Below are positions 26,870 through 35,442 of a DNA stretch of 64,000 bases, piece after piece (the first letter of the stretch is position 1; every line of letters starts with the position of its first letter). The position numbers and the translations under genes were made by a program. The notes under the pieces are model-generated. The model saw nothing but the letters and a program-made list of their open reading frames with translations, was not told the origin of the DNA and made no database searches. Origin of the DNA: Vibrio harveyi NBRC 15634 = ATCC 14126 = KCTC 12724 (GTDB taxonomy: Bacteria; Pseudomonadota; Gammaproteobacteria; Enterobacterales; Vibrionaceae); assembly GCF_001591145.1 (NCBI RefSeq), contig NZ_BCUF01000006.1, positions 93,745-157,744 on the forward strand. Direction: 5' to 3'.

Positions 26870-28269
26870 ACGTTTTGTTTTTCGTCCCTGCTATTCCAAG
26901 CTTGCAACTTGCGATAAATCGTCGATGGGCTGACATCTAAGTAGCCCGCAGCGCGTGGAATATTGCCATCACACGCTTGAATCGCCTGCTCGATGGCCAT
27001 TTTCTCAGTCATCCAAAGCGGCATAATGTCTGACACCGTCAAAATGTCAGGTTCAATAAATTTTGATGCCGATTGACGAACCACTGGCTGGTTCAACGGC
27101 GGTGGCAGCATGTCTAACGTAATCTCTTTGCCGTTGTTCAATACCACAATGTTGCGCAGTACGTTTTGCAACTGACGAACGTTACCCGGCCATTCATAAC
27201 TATTGAACCTATCAATCACCTCTTGCGAGAAGCGGATGAAGCTTTTGCCTTCTTCGTGAGACATATAACCAAGCAACGAATAAGCAATCTCAATTACATC
27301 TTCGCCACGCTCACGCAGCGGTGGAAGGTGCAATGGGATCACGTACAAACGATAGTACAAGTCTTCACGAAAACGCCCTTCTTGCACTTCCTTCCAAGGG
27401 TCGCGATTCGTTGCGCAAACAAAACGTACGTCCACACTCTTCATCTTCGAAGAACCGACTTTTTGGAACGTCCCCGTTTGAATGAATCTTAGTAACTTTG
27501 TCTGGAGGTCTAGGTCCATCTCACAAAGCTCATCAAGAAACAAAGTGCCGCCGTCAGCAAGCTCAGCCGCACCTTGTCGGTCATTTGCCGCGCCAGTAAA
27601 TGCACCTTTTACGTGACCAAATAGCTCGCTCTCAATCAGATCTTTAGGGATGGCAGCACAGTTAATGGCGATAAACGGCTTATCACCACGTTTGCTTGCT
27701 GCGTGAATTGCCTCGGCACACACCTCTTTACCAGTACCACTTTCACCCGTGATGAAAATACTTGCTTTACTGCTCGCCGCCGAGTCAATAGTGCGGTAAA
27801 CCTGCTGCATGGTTTGGCTACTGCCGATAAAGCCTTGGTAATTTTGGTTGCCCGGATTATCCGCTTCATTTTTAAGCTTGGTAGCTTTACGGATCGCATT
27901 ATTTACCGTGACGCGTAAACGGTCAGCTTCACATGGTTTAATTAAGAAATCTTGAGAACCATGACGCATTGCTTCTACCGCAGTATCGATAGAGCCATGG
28001 GCAGTCATAAAGATAATTGGCACGTCTGGGTGACTTTTCTTCACTGCGTGCAATACATCCATCCCCGTCATATCAGGTAGACGAAGATCGAGCAGAATAA
28101 GATCAGGAATACGGTGGTTCAGACTTTCGATTGCGTCTCTGCCTGTACCAACAATATTGATATCGATGCCGAGTGGCGTTAGGTAAGAACGGTACAATGC
28201 CGCGACAGATGCGGTGTCTTCTACCATTAGTAGATAACGAGACTTTTGACCTTCTGTTATTTGTTGCAT
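26866..28269 (-). CDS. luxO: Quorum-sensing sigma-54 response regulator LuxO
   Basis: At low cell density phospho-LuxO drives sigma-54 transcription of Qrr small RNAs. The 467 residues hold a receiver domain with phospho-acceptor Asp61 in ILLDLRLPD (this equals Asp47 if numbering starts at the internal MVEDTAS). Next comes an AAA+ domain with Walker A GESGTGKE and the sigma-54 contact motif GAFTGA, then a C-terminal Fis-type helix-turn-helix ([21 protein letters not shown]). The divergent qrr1 gene is a direct target. Confidence 0.98.
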   Translation of the reverse strand: MQQITEGQKSRYLLMVEDTASVAALYRSYLTPLGIDINIVGTGRDAIESLNHRIPDLILLDLRLPDMTGMDVLHAVKKSHPDVPIIFMTAHGSIDTAVEAMRHGSQDFLIKPCEADRLRVTVNNAIRKATKLKNEADNPGNQNYQGFIGSSQTMQQVYRTIDSAASSKASIFITGESGTGKEVCAEAIHAASKRGDKPFIAINCAAIPKDLIESELFGHVKGAFTGAANDRQGAAELADGGTLFLDELCEMDLDLQTKLLRFIQTGTFQKVGSSKMKSVDVRFVCATNRDPWKEVQEGRFREDLYYRLYVIPLHLPPLRERGEDVIEIAYSLLGYMSHEEGKSFIRFSQEVIDRFNSYEWPGNVRQLQNVLRNIVVLNNGKEITLDMLPPPLNQPVVRQSASKFIEPDILTVSDIMPLWMTEKMAIEQAIQACDGNIPRAAGYLDVSPSTIYRKLQAWNSRDEKQNV

Positions 28270-28317
28270 AGCCTAGCCGATTTTTTGTTGTGTTTTAAAT
28301 AATAATCGCATTACGCT

Positions 28318-28330
28318 TTGCATTTTGCAA
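28318..28330. promoter_or_regulatory. LuxO-binding site upstream of qrr1
   Basis: TTGCATTTTGCAA is a perfect palindrome matching the LuxO site reported before qrr genes (TTGCA-N3-TGCAA). It lies about 90-100 bases before the predicted qrr1 start, the usual place for a sigma-54 enhancer, and also near luxO, so it may serve autoregulation. Confidence 0.85.
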
Positions 28331-28393
28331 ATAATCATTCGTAAGATTGTGGGTATTCTAAATAAACTAAACCGAATATCAACAGGTTAAATT

Positions 28394-28410
28394 ATGGCAC
28401 AAACCATGCT
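28394..28410 (+). promoter_or_regulatory. Sigma-54 promoter of qrr1
   Basis: ATGGCACAAACCATGCT carries GG (28396-28397) and GC (28408-28409) separated by ten bases, the -24/-12 pattern of sigma-54. The predicted transcription start is about 28421. Confidence 0.9.
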
Positions 28411-28420
28411 CTTAAACTAA

Positions 28421-28516
28421 TGACCCCTCGGGTCACCTAGCCAACTGACGTTGTTAGTGAACGATATGTTCACAAAACGAGCCAATAGATCCGACTGCCT
28501 ATTGGCTTCTTTTTTG
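28421..28516 (+). ncRNA. qrr1: Quorum regulatory RNA Qrr1
   Basis: A small Hfq-dependent RNA that controls luxR-type master regulator and aphA messages. The first hairpin is TGACCCCTCGGGTCA. The conserved core follows, including CTAGCCAACTGACGTTGTTA and the GTGAAC/GTTCAC stem. The last hairpin is GCCAATAG (28481-28488) with CTATTGGC (28499-28506) and a T run. It is divergent from luxO, the conserved site for qrr1 in Vibrio. Confidence 0.95.
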
Positions 28517-28594
28517 TCTGTTGAGTAAGGGGAAAGAAAGTGCCCAAGCGATTTATGTAAACACAAACACTTGGGCATGGAATGAAGCAATCAA

Positions 28595-30625
28595 TCAACT
28601 GTTAGCGATGAACTGCTCGCGTAACTTCTCAATCTCGTCACGCTTTTGCGCTGCTAATTCAAATTCCAGATCTTGAGCATGTTGGTACATCGCCGCTTCT
28701 AGACGACTGATCTCTTTCTCCAACTGCTGTGGAGACATAATTTCGTAGGTTTGCGAAGGCTCTGCCACTTTCGATAACGGAACTTGCTTAGTGTTCCGTT
28801 GACGTTTGGACTTAGTGATATCCCCCAGCTCCATAATGTCTTTGATATTGCGCTTCAAGGCTTGAGGTTCAATGCCCATCTCTGCGTTATATGCTTTTTG
28901 CTTCTCACGGCGACGATCCGTTTCGTCCATTGCTTTCTTCATCGATTTAGTGATCGAATCTGCGTAAAGAATCGCTTTACCTTTGATGTTACGAGCTGCA
29001 CGCCCAATGGTCTGAATCAATGAACGCTCTGAACGCAAGAAACCTTCTTTATCTGCATCCAAGATCGCCACCAGCGATACTTCGGGCATATCGAGACCTT
29101 CTCGCAACAAGTTGATCCCTACCAACACGTCGAACTCACCTAAACGAAGGTCGCGAATAATTTCGACACGCTCAACGGTGTCGATATCTGAGTGAAGGTA
29201 TCGAACTTTCACATCGTGCTCGTGAAGGTATTCGGTCAAGTCTTCTGCCATACGCTTGGTTAACGTCGTCACCAGAACACGCTCATCTTTCGCCGCTCGA
29301 ATGCGAATTTCAGACAACAAGTCATCAACTTGAGTCGATACCGGACGTACTTCCAATTCCGGATCGAGCAGACCCGTTGGGCGTACAACCTGATCAGCAA
29401 TCTCATCGGCTGATTTTTCCAGCTCGTAGTTACCTGGTGTCGCTGATACAAATATCGTCTGTGGAGAAATCGCCTCAAATTCTTCAAACTTCATCGGACG
29501 GTTATCCAATGCTGAAGGTAAACGGAAGCCAAACTCCACCAACGTCTCTTTACGCGAACGGTCACCTTTATACATCGCACCAATTTGTGGAACTGTAACG
29601 TGCGATTCGTCGATGATCAGTAAACCATCATGAGGTAAGTAATCGAATAGTGTTGGGGGCGGCTCACCCTCCGCTCGACCACTTAAGTAACGGGAGTAGT
29701 TTTCGATACCTGAACAGAAGCCTAGCTCGTTCATCATCTCAATATCGAACTGAGTTCGTTGGCTGATGCGTTGTTCTTCTAGAAGCTTGTTGTTATCTAG
29801 CAACTGCTTCTTGCGAACTTCAAGCTCATCTTTGATGCTTTCAATCGCATCAAGGATACGCTCACGCGGGGTCACATAGTGAGTCTTTGGATAGATGGTA
29901 TAACGTGGTAAGTCACGCTGTTTCACCACTCCAGTCAGAGGGTCGAATACGCTAATGCAATCCACTTCATCATCAAACATTTCGACACGGACCGCATCTT
30001 GGTCTGATTCTGCCGGAAAGATATCAATCACTTCACCACGAACGCGGAACTGACCACGTTCGAATGCAACGTCATTGCGAGAATATTGCAACTCTGCAAG
30101 ACGGCGCAGCATATCACGTTGATCAATCACATCTCCACGGCGCAGGTGCAACATCATTTGCAGATACGATTCCGGATCACCCAAACCATAAATAGCCGAT
30201 ACCGACGCTACGATGATCGCATCTTTGCGTTCTAGTAAGGCTTTAGTGGCCGATAAACGCATTTGCTCAATATGAGCATTAACTGAAGCATCTTTTTCAA
30301 TAAAGGTGTCCGTCGTTGGAACGTATGCTTCAGGTTGGTAGTAATCATAGTAAGAGACGAAGTACTCTACGGCATTATTTGGGAAGAAGGCTTTCATCTC
30401 ACCATACAGCTGAGCTGCCAGCGTTTTGTTTGGTGCAAGGAGGATGGCAGGACGCTGCGCTTGCGCAATCACATTTGCCAACGTGAATGTTTTACCTGAG
30501 CCAGTTACACCCAATAGCGTCTGATGAGCAAGACCTGCGTCTAACCCTTCCAATAACTGTTTGATAGCGGTTGGCTGATCACCAGATGGTTGATACTCAG
30601 AGACCAGTTCATAAACTTTACTCAT
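28595..30625 (-). CDS. uvrB: Excinuclease ABC subunit UvrB
   Basis: DNA damage recognition helicase-like subunit of nucleotide excision repair. I place the start at ATG 30625 (676 residues; AGGAAGG five bases before), giving [18 protein letters not shown]. Walker A is [10 protein letters not shown], the beta-hairpin region is [16 protein letters not shown], the DEAD-like motif is DESH and motif VI is [10 protein letters not shown]. The C-terminal UVR motif (about 636-671) binds UvrC. A LexA-like box lies upstream. Confidence 0.97.
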   Translation of the reverse strand: MSKVYELVSEYQPSGDQPTAIKQLLEGLDAGLAHQTLLGVTGSGKTFTLANVIAQAQRPAILLAPNKTLAAQLYGEMKAFFPNNAVEYFVSYYDYYQPEAYVPTTDTFIEKDASVNAHIEQMRLSATKALLERKDAIIVASVSAIYGLGDPESYLQMMLHLRRGDVIDQRDMLRRLAELQYSRNDVAFERGQFRVRGEVIDIFPAESDQDAVRVEMFDDEVDCISVFDPLTGVVKQRDLPRYTIYPKTHYVTPRERILDAIESIKDELEVRKKQLLDNNKLLEEQRISQRTQFDIEMMNELGFCSGIENYSRYLSGRAEGEPPPTLFDYLPHDGLLIIDESHVTVPQIGAMYKGDRSRKETLVEFGFRLPSALDNRPMKFEEFEAISPQTIFVSATPGNYELEKSADEIADQVVRPTGLLDPELEVRPVSTQVDDLLSEIRIRAAKDERVLVTTLTKRMAEDLTEYLHEHDVKVRYLHSDIDTVERVEIIRDLRLGEFDVLVGINLLREGLDMPEVSLVAILDADKEGFLRSERSLIQTIGRAARNIKGKAILYADSITKSMKKAMDETDRRREKQKAYNAEMGIEPQALKRNIKDIMELGDITKSKRQRNTKQVPLSKVAEPSQTYEIMSPQQLEKEISRLEAAMYQHAQDLEFELAAQKRDEIEKLREQFIANS

Positions 30626-30653
30626 ACCCTTCCTCAAATTTACTGCACTTTGG

Positions 30654-30669
30654 CTGTATATATATACAC
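30654..30669. promoter_or_regulatory. LexA (SOS) box before uvrB
   Basis: CTGTATATATATACAC matches CTGT-N8-ACAG with one mismatch at the last base and has the alternating TA centre of strong boxes. It lies 29-44 bases before the uvrB ATG, as expected for an SOS-regulated promoter. Confidence 0.8.
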
Positions 30670-30829
30670 CTTATTAGATGAAATCTACGTCTATTTTAGA
30701 TTTATAGCTCATTGTTACTAATTTTTGTGCTTTCTCTATTTTGATCTAGCCTTAGTCTGGTGACTCTGTTATAGTCTTTCGCCCTACTTGGTGATACTCC
30801 CCAAATCATCACAATTTAGTTTCCACAAC

Positions 30830-31044
30830 TTTTCCCCAGAAAGACCTAATATTATCCTTTATCCCCAAAAGGCTAAATTTTATCCACTTTAACTAATTCT
30901 GCGTCAATCTAAATAAATCACTGTTTTATTTGCTTATTCAGTGCCTATTTCTGCTTAAAAATTCAAAATAAAACAACACTGTTGCATGTAAAAGATCTTT
31001 ACTCAGATCTCATCAACATAGTTATCCACAAATTTGGTGGATAA
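30830..31044. promoter_or_regulatory. Cluster of DnaA boxes beside uvrB, DARS1-like
   Basis: One perfect DnaA box TTATCCACA (31022-31030) faces an opposite box (TTATCCACC on the minus strand, 31036-31044). Three weaker boxes, TTTTCCCCA (30830-30838), TTATCCCCA (30859-30867) and TTATCCACT (30880-30888), lie to the left. No gene fits the region. In E. coli the DnaA-reactivating site DARS1 lies between bioD and uvrB. Confidence 0.5.
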
Positions 31045-31130
31045 GTAACTCCAGCCCTTTACTGGCAAGGATTACAAGAAAGTAAAGATAAAATTCCATT
31101 ATTTTTTACTAGAAATGTGTTTTTTAGGTG

Positions 31131-31159
31131 TTGACAGAAATATAGGTGCTCGGTAAGAT
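31131..31159 (+). promoter_or_regulatory. Promoter of tRNA-Asn
   Basis: TTGACA (31131-31136) and TAAGAT (31154-31159) are 17 bases apart. A GC-rich stretch (CGACCCGC) follows near the start site, typical of stringently controlled stable-RNA promoters. Confidence 0.85.
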
Positions 31160-31184
31160 TCGACCCGCTTTCAAGCAAAGCAAT

Positions 31185-31260
31185 TCCTCCTTAGCTCAGT
31201 CGGTAGAGCGACGGACTGTTAATCCGCAGGTCGCTGGTTCGAATCCAGCAGGAGGAGCCA
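31185..31260 (+). tRNA. tRNA-Asn (GTT anticodon)
   Basis: 76 bases. The acceptor arms TCCTCCT and AGGAGGA pair fully, the T-loop is GGTTCGAATCC, the anticodon GTT is at 31218-31220 (positions 34-36), and CCA is encoded at 31258-31260. Confidence 0.98.
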
Positions 31261-31270
31261 AATTCCAGAC

Positions 31271-31299
31271 GAAGCCGTGTCGAAAGACGCGGCTTTTTC
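31271..31299 (+). terminator. Terminator after tRNA-Asn
   Basis: AAGCCGTGTC-GAAA-GACGCGGCTT with a T run, 11 bases after the tRNA. Confidence 0.85.
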
Positions 31300-31649
31300 G
31301 TATCTGCTCCTCTAGAATCTCAGCACAAATAAGCTTAGTAAATACAGTTACACAATCTCTTCATACACACCGCTTCTTCCTAATTCGAATGACGGCAAAT
31401 CTGCTCATTACTCTGTTTTACTTTTAATTCGCCGATAAATTCACGATACCAAGCATTAAATGTGTGGTTCCAAAAGCAAAAGCCAACCATAAACCTATGA
31501 TTTAAATATTAATGCATTTTAGTCATTTAAAAAATGAAAAGCATTCATTTTACTCATAAATAGTAAGTCCATACGATTGAAAGGGTTAAGAATGGTTCCG
31601 TCCTACTCGTCGCCTCCATTCTATTTATCAATAACTTAGGGATTTACTA
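31300..31649. other. Intergenic region before the pyruvate formate-lyase gene
   Basis: 350 AT-rich bases. A weak inverted pair GAATGG/CCATTC near 31590-31622 lies just before the gene. No tRNA, FNR consensus site or repeat is evident. A ribosome site (TTAGGGAT) precedes the ATG at 31650. Confidence 0.45.
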
Positions 31650-33947
31650 ATGACTATTCCGACGACTGATATGCTTGACGCATGGACTGGATTCGCTGCT
31701 GGTGAATGGCAAAATGCTGTCAACACTCGTGACTTCATCCAAAAAAACTACACCCCTTATGAAGGAGACGAGTCCTTCTTAGCTGAGGTAAGTGAATCTA
31801 CGTCAGCATTGTGGAACCAAGTGCTTGAAGGCATTAAACAAGAAAGCCGCACACACGCGCCTGTTGATTTCGATACCGCTCTGCCATCAACAATTACTTC
31901 TCACGATGCGGGTTACATCAACAAAGATTTAGAAAAGATCGTTGGCTTACAAACCGAACAGCCACTCAAACGTGCCATTATCGCCAATGGCGGCATTCGT
32001 ATGGTGAAAAACTCGTGCGAAGTGTACGGTCGAGAGCTAGACCCAACCGTAGAAAAGATCTTCACCGAATACCGCAAAACTCACAACAAAGCGTGTTTCG
32101 ATCTGTACACCAAAGAGATCCTAGCGTGTCGTAAATCAGGCATCATTACTGGTCTTCCAGATGCTTATGGTCGTGGACGTATCATCGGTGATTACCGACG
32201 TATCGCCCTTTACGGTATCGAATTCTTAAAAGCAGATAAAAAAGAGCAATACAACTCAACACAAACTTTCCTAGAGCGTGGCAGTGATCTTGAAAAGACA
32301 CTTCGCCTGCGTGAAGAGATTGCCGATCAAGTTCAAGCACTTGAAGACATTCGTCAAATGGGTCTGAAATACGGCATTGATATGTCGCTACCCGCAAAAA
32401 CAGCACAAGAAGCGATTCAATTTACCTACTTTGGCTACCTAGCGGCGGTTAAATCACAAAATGGCGCTGCAATGTCATTGGGTCGTACATCAACCTTCTT
32501 AGACGTTTATCTAGAACGCGATATCGCAAATGGTTTGATTGATGAATCACAAGCGCAAGAGATGATCGACCACTTCATCATGAAATTGCGCATGGTTCGC
32601 TTCCTGCGTACACCAGAATACGATTCACTGTTTTCTGGTGACCCAATCTGGGCAACAGAAGCCATGGCTGGGATGGGGGTAGATGGTCGCACGCTCGTAA
32701 CTAAAACGACATTCCGCTACTTACATACATTGCATACTATGGGACCAGCACCAGAGCCAAACATGACGATCCTGTGGTCAGAGCAATTACCAGAGACGTT
32801 TAAGCAATACGCAGCAAAAGTGTCAATTGATACGTCTTCCGTTCAGTACGAAAACGACGATCTGATGCGCCCAGATTTCAATAACGACGATTACGCGATA
32901 GCTTGTTGTGTGAGTCCACAGATTGTTGGTCAACACATGCAGTTCTTTGGCGCACGAGCCAACCTTGCAAAAGCGCTGCTATACACAATCAACGGCGGCA
33001 TAGACGAGAAATCTAAAGCGCAAGTAGGTCCATCTGTAGAAAAAGTTCAAGATGAAATTCTCAACTTTGACGCACTAATGCCGCGCTTCGATAATATGTT
33101 GGAATGGTTAGCGACTCAATATGTCACTGCGTTGAACATCATCCATTACTCGCATGACCGTTACAGCTACGAAGCGTCATTAATGGCACTGATGGATCGT
33201 GACGTACATCGAACCATGGCGTGTGGTATTGCGGGTCTATCTGTGGTGGCAGACTCTTTAGCTGCAATCAAATTCGCAACAGTGAAACCGATTCGCGACG
33301 AAAATGGCATCGCCGTTGATTTTGAAATCGAAGGCGACTACCCGAAATTCGGTAACAATGATCCACGCGTTGATGACATCGCTTGTGATCTAGTAGAGCG
33401 CTTCATGAAAAAAATTCAGAAGATGCACACTTATCGTGAAGCTGTGCCAACTCAGTCGATCCTAACCATCACATCTAACGTGGTTTACGGCAAAAAAACG
33501 GGTAACACGCCAGATGGTCGCCGCGCAGGTATGCCGTTTGGTCCAGGTGCAAACCCAATGCATGGTCGTGATGAAAAAGGAGCGGTTGCTTCGTTAGCTT
33601 CGGTTGCCAAACTGCCGTTTGCTTACGCGAAAGATGGCATTTCTTACACCTTCTCAATTGTACCCAATGCATTAGGTAAAGATGAGTCAAGCCAGAAGAG
33701 GAACCTTGCGGCGCTAATGGATGGGTACTTCCATCATGAAGCAAGCAATGAGGCTATTGCGATTGAAGGTGGTCAGCATCTCAATGTTAATGTTCTCAAC
33801 CGAGACATGCTGTTAGATGCGGTTGAACATCCTGAAAAATACCCTCAATTGACGATTCGAGTGTCTGGTTACGCAGTACGTTTTAACTCGCTAACGAGAG
33901 AGCAGCAACAAGACGTTATCAGCCGCACCTTTACAGAAAAACTGTAA
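31650..33947 (+). CDS. Formate C-acetyltransferase (pyruvate formate-lyase, PflB/TdcE type)
   Basis: Glycyl-radical enzyme splitting pyruvate and CoA into acetyl-CoA and formate. The 765 residues align closely with E. coli PflB (760). The catalytic Cys pair is in AIACCVSP, and the radical glycine in [12 protein letters not shown] near the end. A five-residue insertion (NEAIA) before [11 protein letters not shown] explains the extra length. It needs an activase, but no pflA or focA is adjacent. Its codon use is clearly less biased than in ackA, pta or adhE, so it is probably a secondary or conditional copy. Confidence 0.88.
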   Translation: MTIPTTDMLDAWTGFAAGEWQNAVNTRDFIQKNYTPYEGDESFLAEVSESTSALWNQVLEGIKQESRTHAPVDFDTALPSTITSHDAGYINKDLEKIVGLQTEQPLKRAIIANGGIRMVKNSCEVYGRELDPTVEKIFTEYRKTHNKACFDLYTKEILACRKSGIITGLPDAYGRGRIIGDYRRIALYGIEFLKADKKEQYNSTQTFLERGSDLEKTLRLREEIADQVQALEDIRQMGLKYGIDMSLPAKTAQEAIQFTYFGYLAAVKSQNGAAMSLGRTSTFLDVYLERDIANGLIDESQAQEMIDHFIMKLRMVRFLRTPEYDSLFSGDPIWATEAMAGMGVDGRTLVTKTTFRYLHTLHTMGPAPEPNMTILWSEQLPETFKQYAAKVSIDTSSVQYENDDLMRPDFNNDDYAIACCVSPQIVGQHMQFFGARANLAKALLYTINGGIDEKSKAQVGPSVEKVQDEILNFDALMPRFDNMLEWLATQYVTALNIIHYSHDRYSYEASLMALMDRDVHRTMACGIAGLSVVADSLAAIKFATVKPIRDENGIAVDFEIEGDYPKFGNNDPRVDDIACDLVERFMKKIQKMHTYREAVPTQSILTITSNVVYGKKTGNTPDGRRAGMPFGPGANPMHGRDEKGAVASLASVAKLPFAYAKDGISYTFSIVPNALGKDESSQKRNLAALMDGYFHHEASNEAIAIEGGQHLNVNVLNRDMLLDAVEHPEKYPQLTIRVSGYAVRFNSLTREQQQDVISRTFTEKL

Positions 33948-33970
33948 ATCAATCTAGAAACGTTAACCTT

Positions 33971-34012
33971 AGCTCATCCCCCTAGCTCATTAGGGGTATG
34001 AGCATTTTCTAT
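33971..34012 (+). terminator. Terminator after the pyruvate formate-lyase gene
   Basis: GCTCATcCCCCT and AGGGGTATGAGC pair with one mismatch; a T-rich stretch follows. Confidence 0.7.
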
Positions 34013-34258
34013 TTCGTTTTATCCAAGAAATGAAGAGTGAAGCCGCCAGCAAAGCGTGCGTTAAATCAGTGACGAAAATTGCGTTTTCCTTTGTTAACAA
34101 CCATTCACCAAACTTTTCAATTTCTTATTAATCCATCCACTCACATCACATACACGTATAATTTTCCATCGGGTGCATAAAACCACACCGTTCTTTGGTT
34201 GTTATTGGTGTCACAAAACACGATAATATTGGGATCGGATTTTAAGAACGTAATAACT
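34013..34258. other. Promoter region of the rnf operon
   Basis: About 245 AT-rich bases with no gene. A TAATAT hexamer at 34224-34229 with TTATTG 16 bases before it is a possible promoter; the match to consensus is only moderate. Confidence 0.35.
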
Positions 34259-34837
34259 ATGACCGAATATATTTTGTTGTTGGTCGGCACTGTGCTGGTG
34301 AACAACTTTGTACTGGTGAAGTTTTTGGGCTTGTGTCCTTTTATGGGCGTGTCTAAAAAACTGGAAACAGCAATTGGCATGGGCTTAGCTACAACTTTTG
34401 TACTAACGCTCGCGTCTGTGTGTGCATACTTAGTGGAAAGCTATGTTTTACGTCCACTGGGCATCGAATATCTACGAACCATGAGCTTTATTTTGGTGAT
34501 CGCTGTTGTTGTACAGTTCACCGAAATGGTCGTGCACAAAACCAGCCCGACGCTTTATCGTCTGTTGGGTATCTTCCTACCATTGATTACAACCAACTGT
34601 GCTGTTTTGGGTGTTGCCCTGCTTAACATCAATGAAAACCACAACTTCATTGAATCGATCATTTACGGTTTTGGTGCGGCAGTTGGCTTCTCTTTGGTAT
34701 TGATCCTATTTGCCTCAATGCGTGAACGTATTGCTGCAGCTGACGTACCTGTACCGTTTAAAGGTGCTTCGATTGCAATGATCACCGCAGGTCTTATGTC
34801 TCTTGCCTTCATGGGCTTTACTGGTTTGGTGAAGTAG
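34259..34837 (+). CDS. rnfA: Ion-translocating oxidoreductase complex subunit A
   Basis: Inner-membrane subunit of the Rnf complex, which couples ferredoxin/NAD redox to ion transport. I choose ATG 34259 (192 residues, as in E. coli RsxA) rather than the upstream frame start at 34199. Six helices are seen, with half-helix segments containing [18 protein letters not shown] and [13 protein letters not shown]; their cysteines bind the intramembrane [2Fe-2S] cluster shared with RnfE. rnfB starts three bases after its stop. Confidence 0.96.
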   Translation: MTEYILLLVGTVLVNNFVLVKFLGLCPFMGVSKKLETAIGMGLATTFVLTLASVCAYLVESYVLRPLGIEYLRTMSFILVIAVVVQFTEMVVHKTSPTLYRLLGIFLPLITTNCAVLGVALLNINENHNFIESIIYGFGAAVGFSLVLILFASMRERIAAADVPVPFKGASIAMITAGLMSLAFMGFTGLVK

Positions 34838-34840
34838 ACA

Positions 34841-35434
34841 ATGAGTACTATTTTAATTGCGATCATTGCCCTTGCAGCGCTTGCCGCTGTATTTGGGGCC
34901 ATACTCGGTTTTGCGTCGATTCGCTTCAAAGTAGAAGCCGACCCGATCGTCGATCAAATCGATTCTATTCTTCCTCAAACTCAGTGTGGTCAGTGTGGCT
35001 ACCCAGGTTGTCGTCCATACGCAGAAGCGATTGCTAACGGCGATCAAATCAACAAGTGTCCCCCAGGTGGTCAAGCGACCATTGAAAAACTGGCGGATTT
35101 GATGGGTGTCGAAGCGGAAGAGTCGGCACACGACCTCGACAACAAAGTCAAAACCGTTGCTTTCATCCATGAAGACATGTGTATCGGTTGTACCAAGTGT
35201 ATTCAAGCGTGTCCTGTGGATGCGATTGTCGGTGGTACCAAAGCGCTTCATACCGTGATCAAAGACGAGTGTACGGGTTGTGACTTGTGCGTTGCGCCTT
35301 GTCCAACCGACTGTATTGAAATGATTCCTGTGGAAACCACCACAGAGAGCTGGAAGTGGAAACTTAACGCCATTCCAGTGGTTAACATTACGGATGCTGC
35401 CAGTGCAGCGAACGTGACTGATTCAATTAAATAA
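34841..35434 (+). CDS. rnfB: Ion-translocating oxidoreductase complex subunit B
   Basis: Electron-entry subunit of Rnf, 197 residues. An N-terminal membrane helix (about 5-25) is followed by a [4Fe-4S] domain with [16 protein letters not shown] and a later CPPGG. Two ferredoxin-type clusters follow ([12 protein letters not shown] and [12 protein letters not shown]). The protein sits on the cytoplasmic face and likely receives electrons from ferredoxin. rnfC starts nine bases after its stop. Confidence 0.96.
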   Translation: MSTILIAIIALAALAAVFGAILGFASIRFKVEADPIVDQIDSILPQTQCGQCGYPGCRPYAEAIANGDQINKCPPGGQATIEKLADLMGVEAEESAHDLDNKVKTVAFIHEDMCIGCTKCIQACPVDAIVGGTKALHTVIKDECTGCDLCVAPCPTDCIEMIPVETTTESWKWKLNAIPVVNITDAASAANVTDSIK

Positions 35435-35442
35435 GGTTTCGT

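Noticed and set aside
31146..31427. Open frame of 93 codons on the plus strand
   Set aside because: It runs through tRNA-Asn and its terminator; the translated tRNA gives a well-known false protein (LAQSVERRTVNPQVAGSNPAGG).
31585..31623. Terminator-like inverted pair before the pyruvate formate-lyase gene
   Set aside because: The stem is only six bases with a long loop and no T run.
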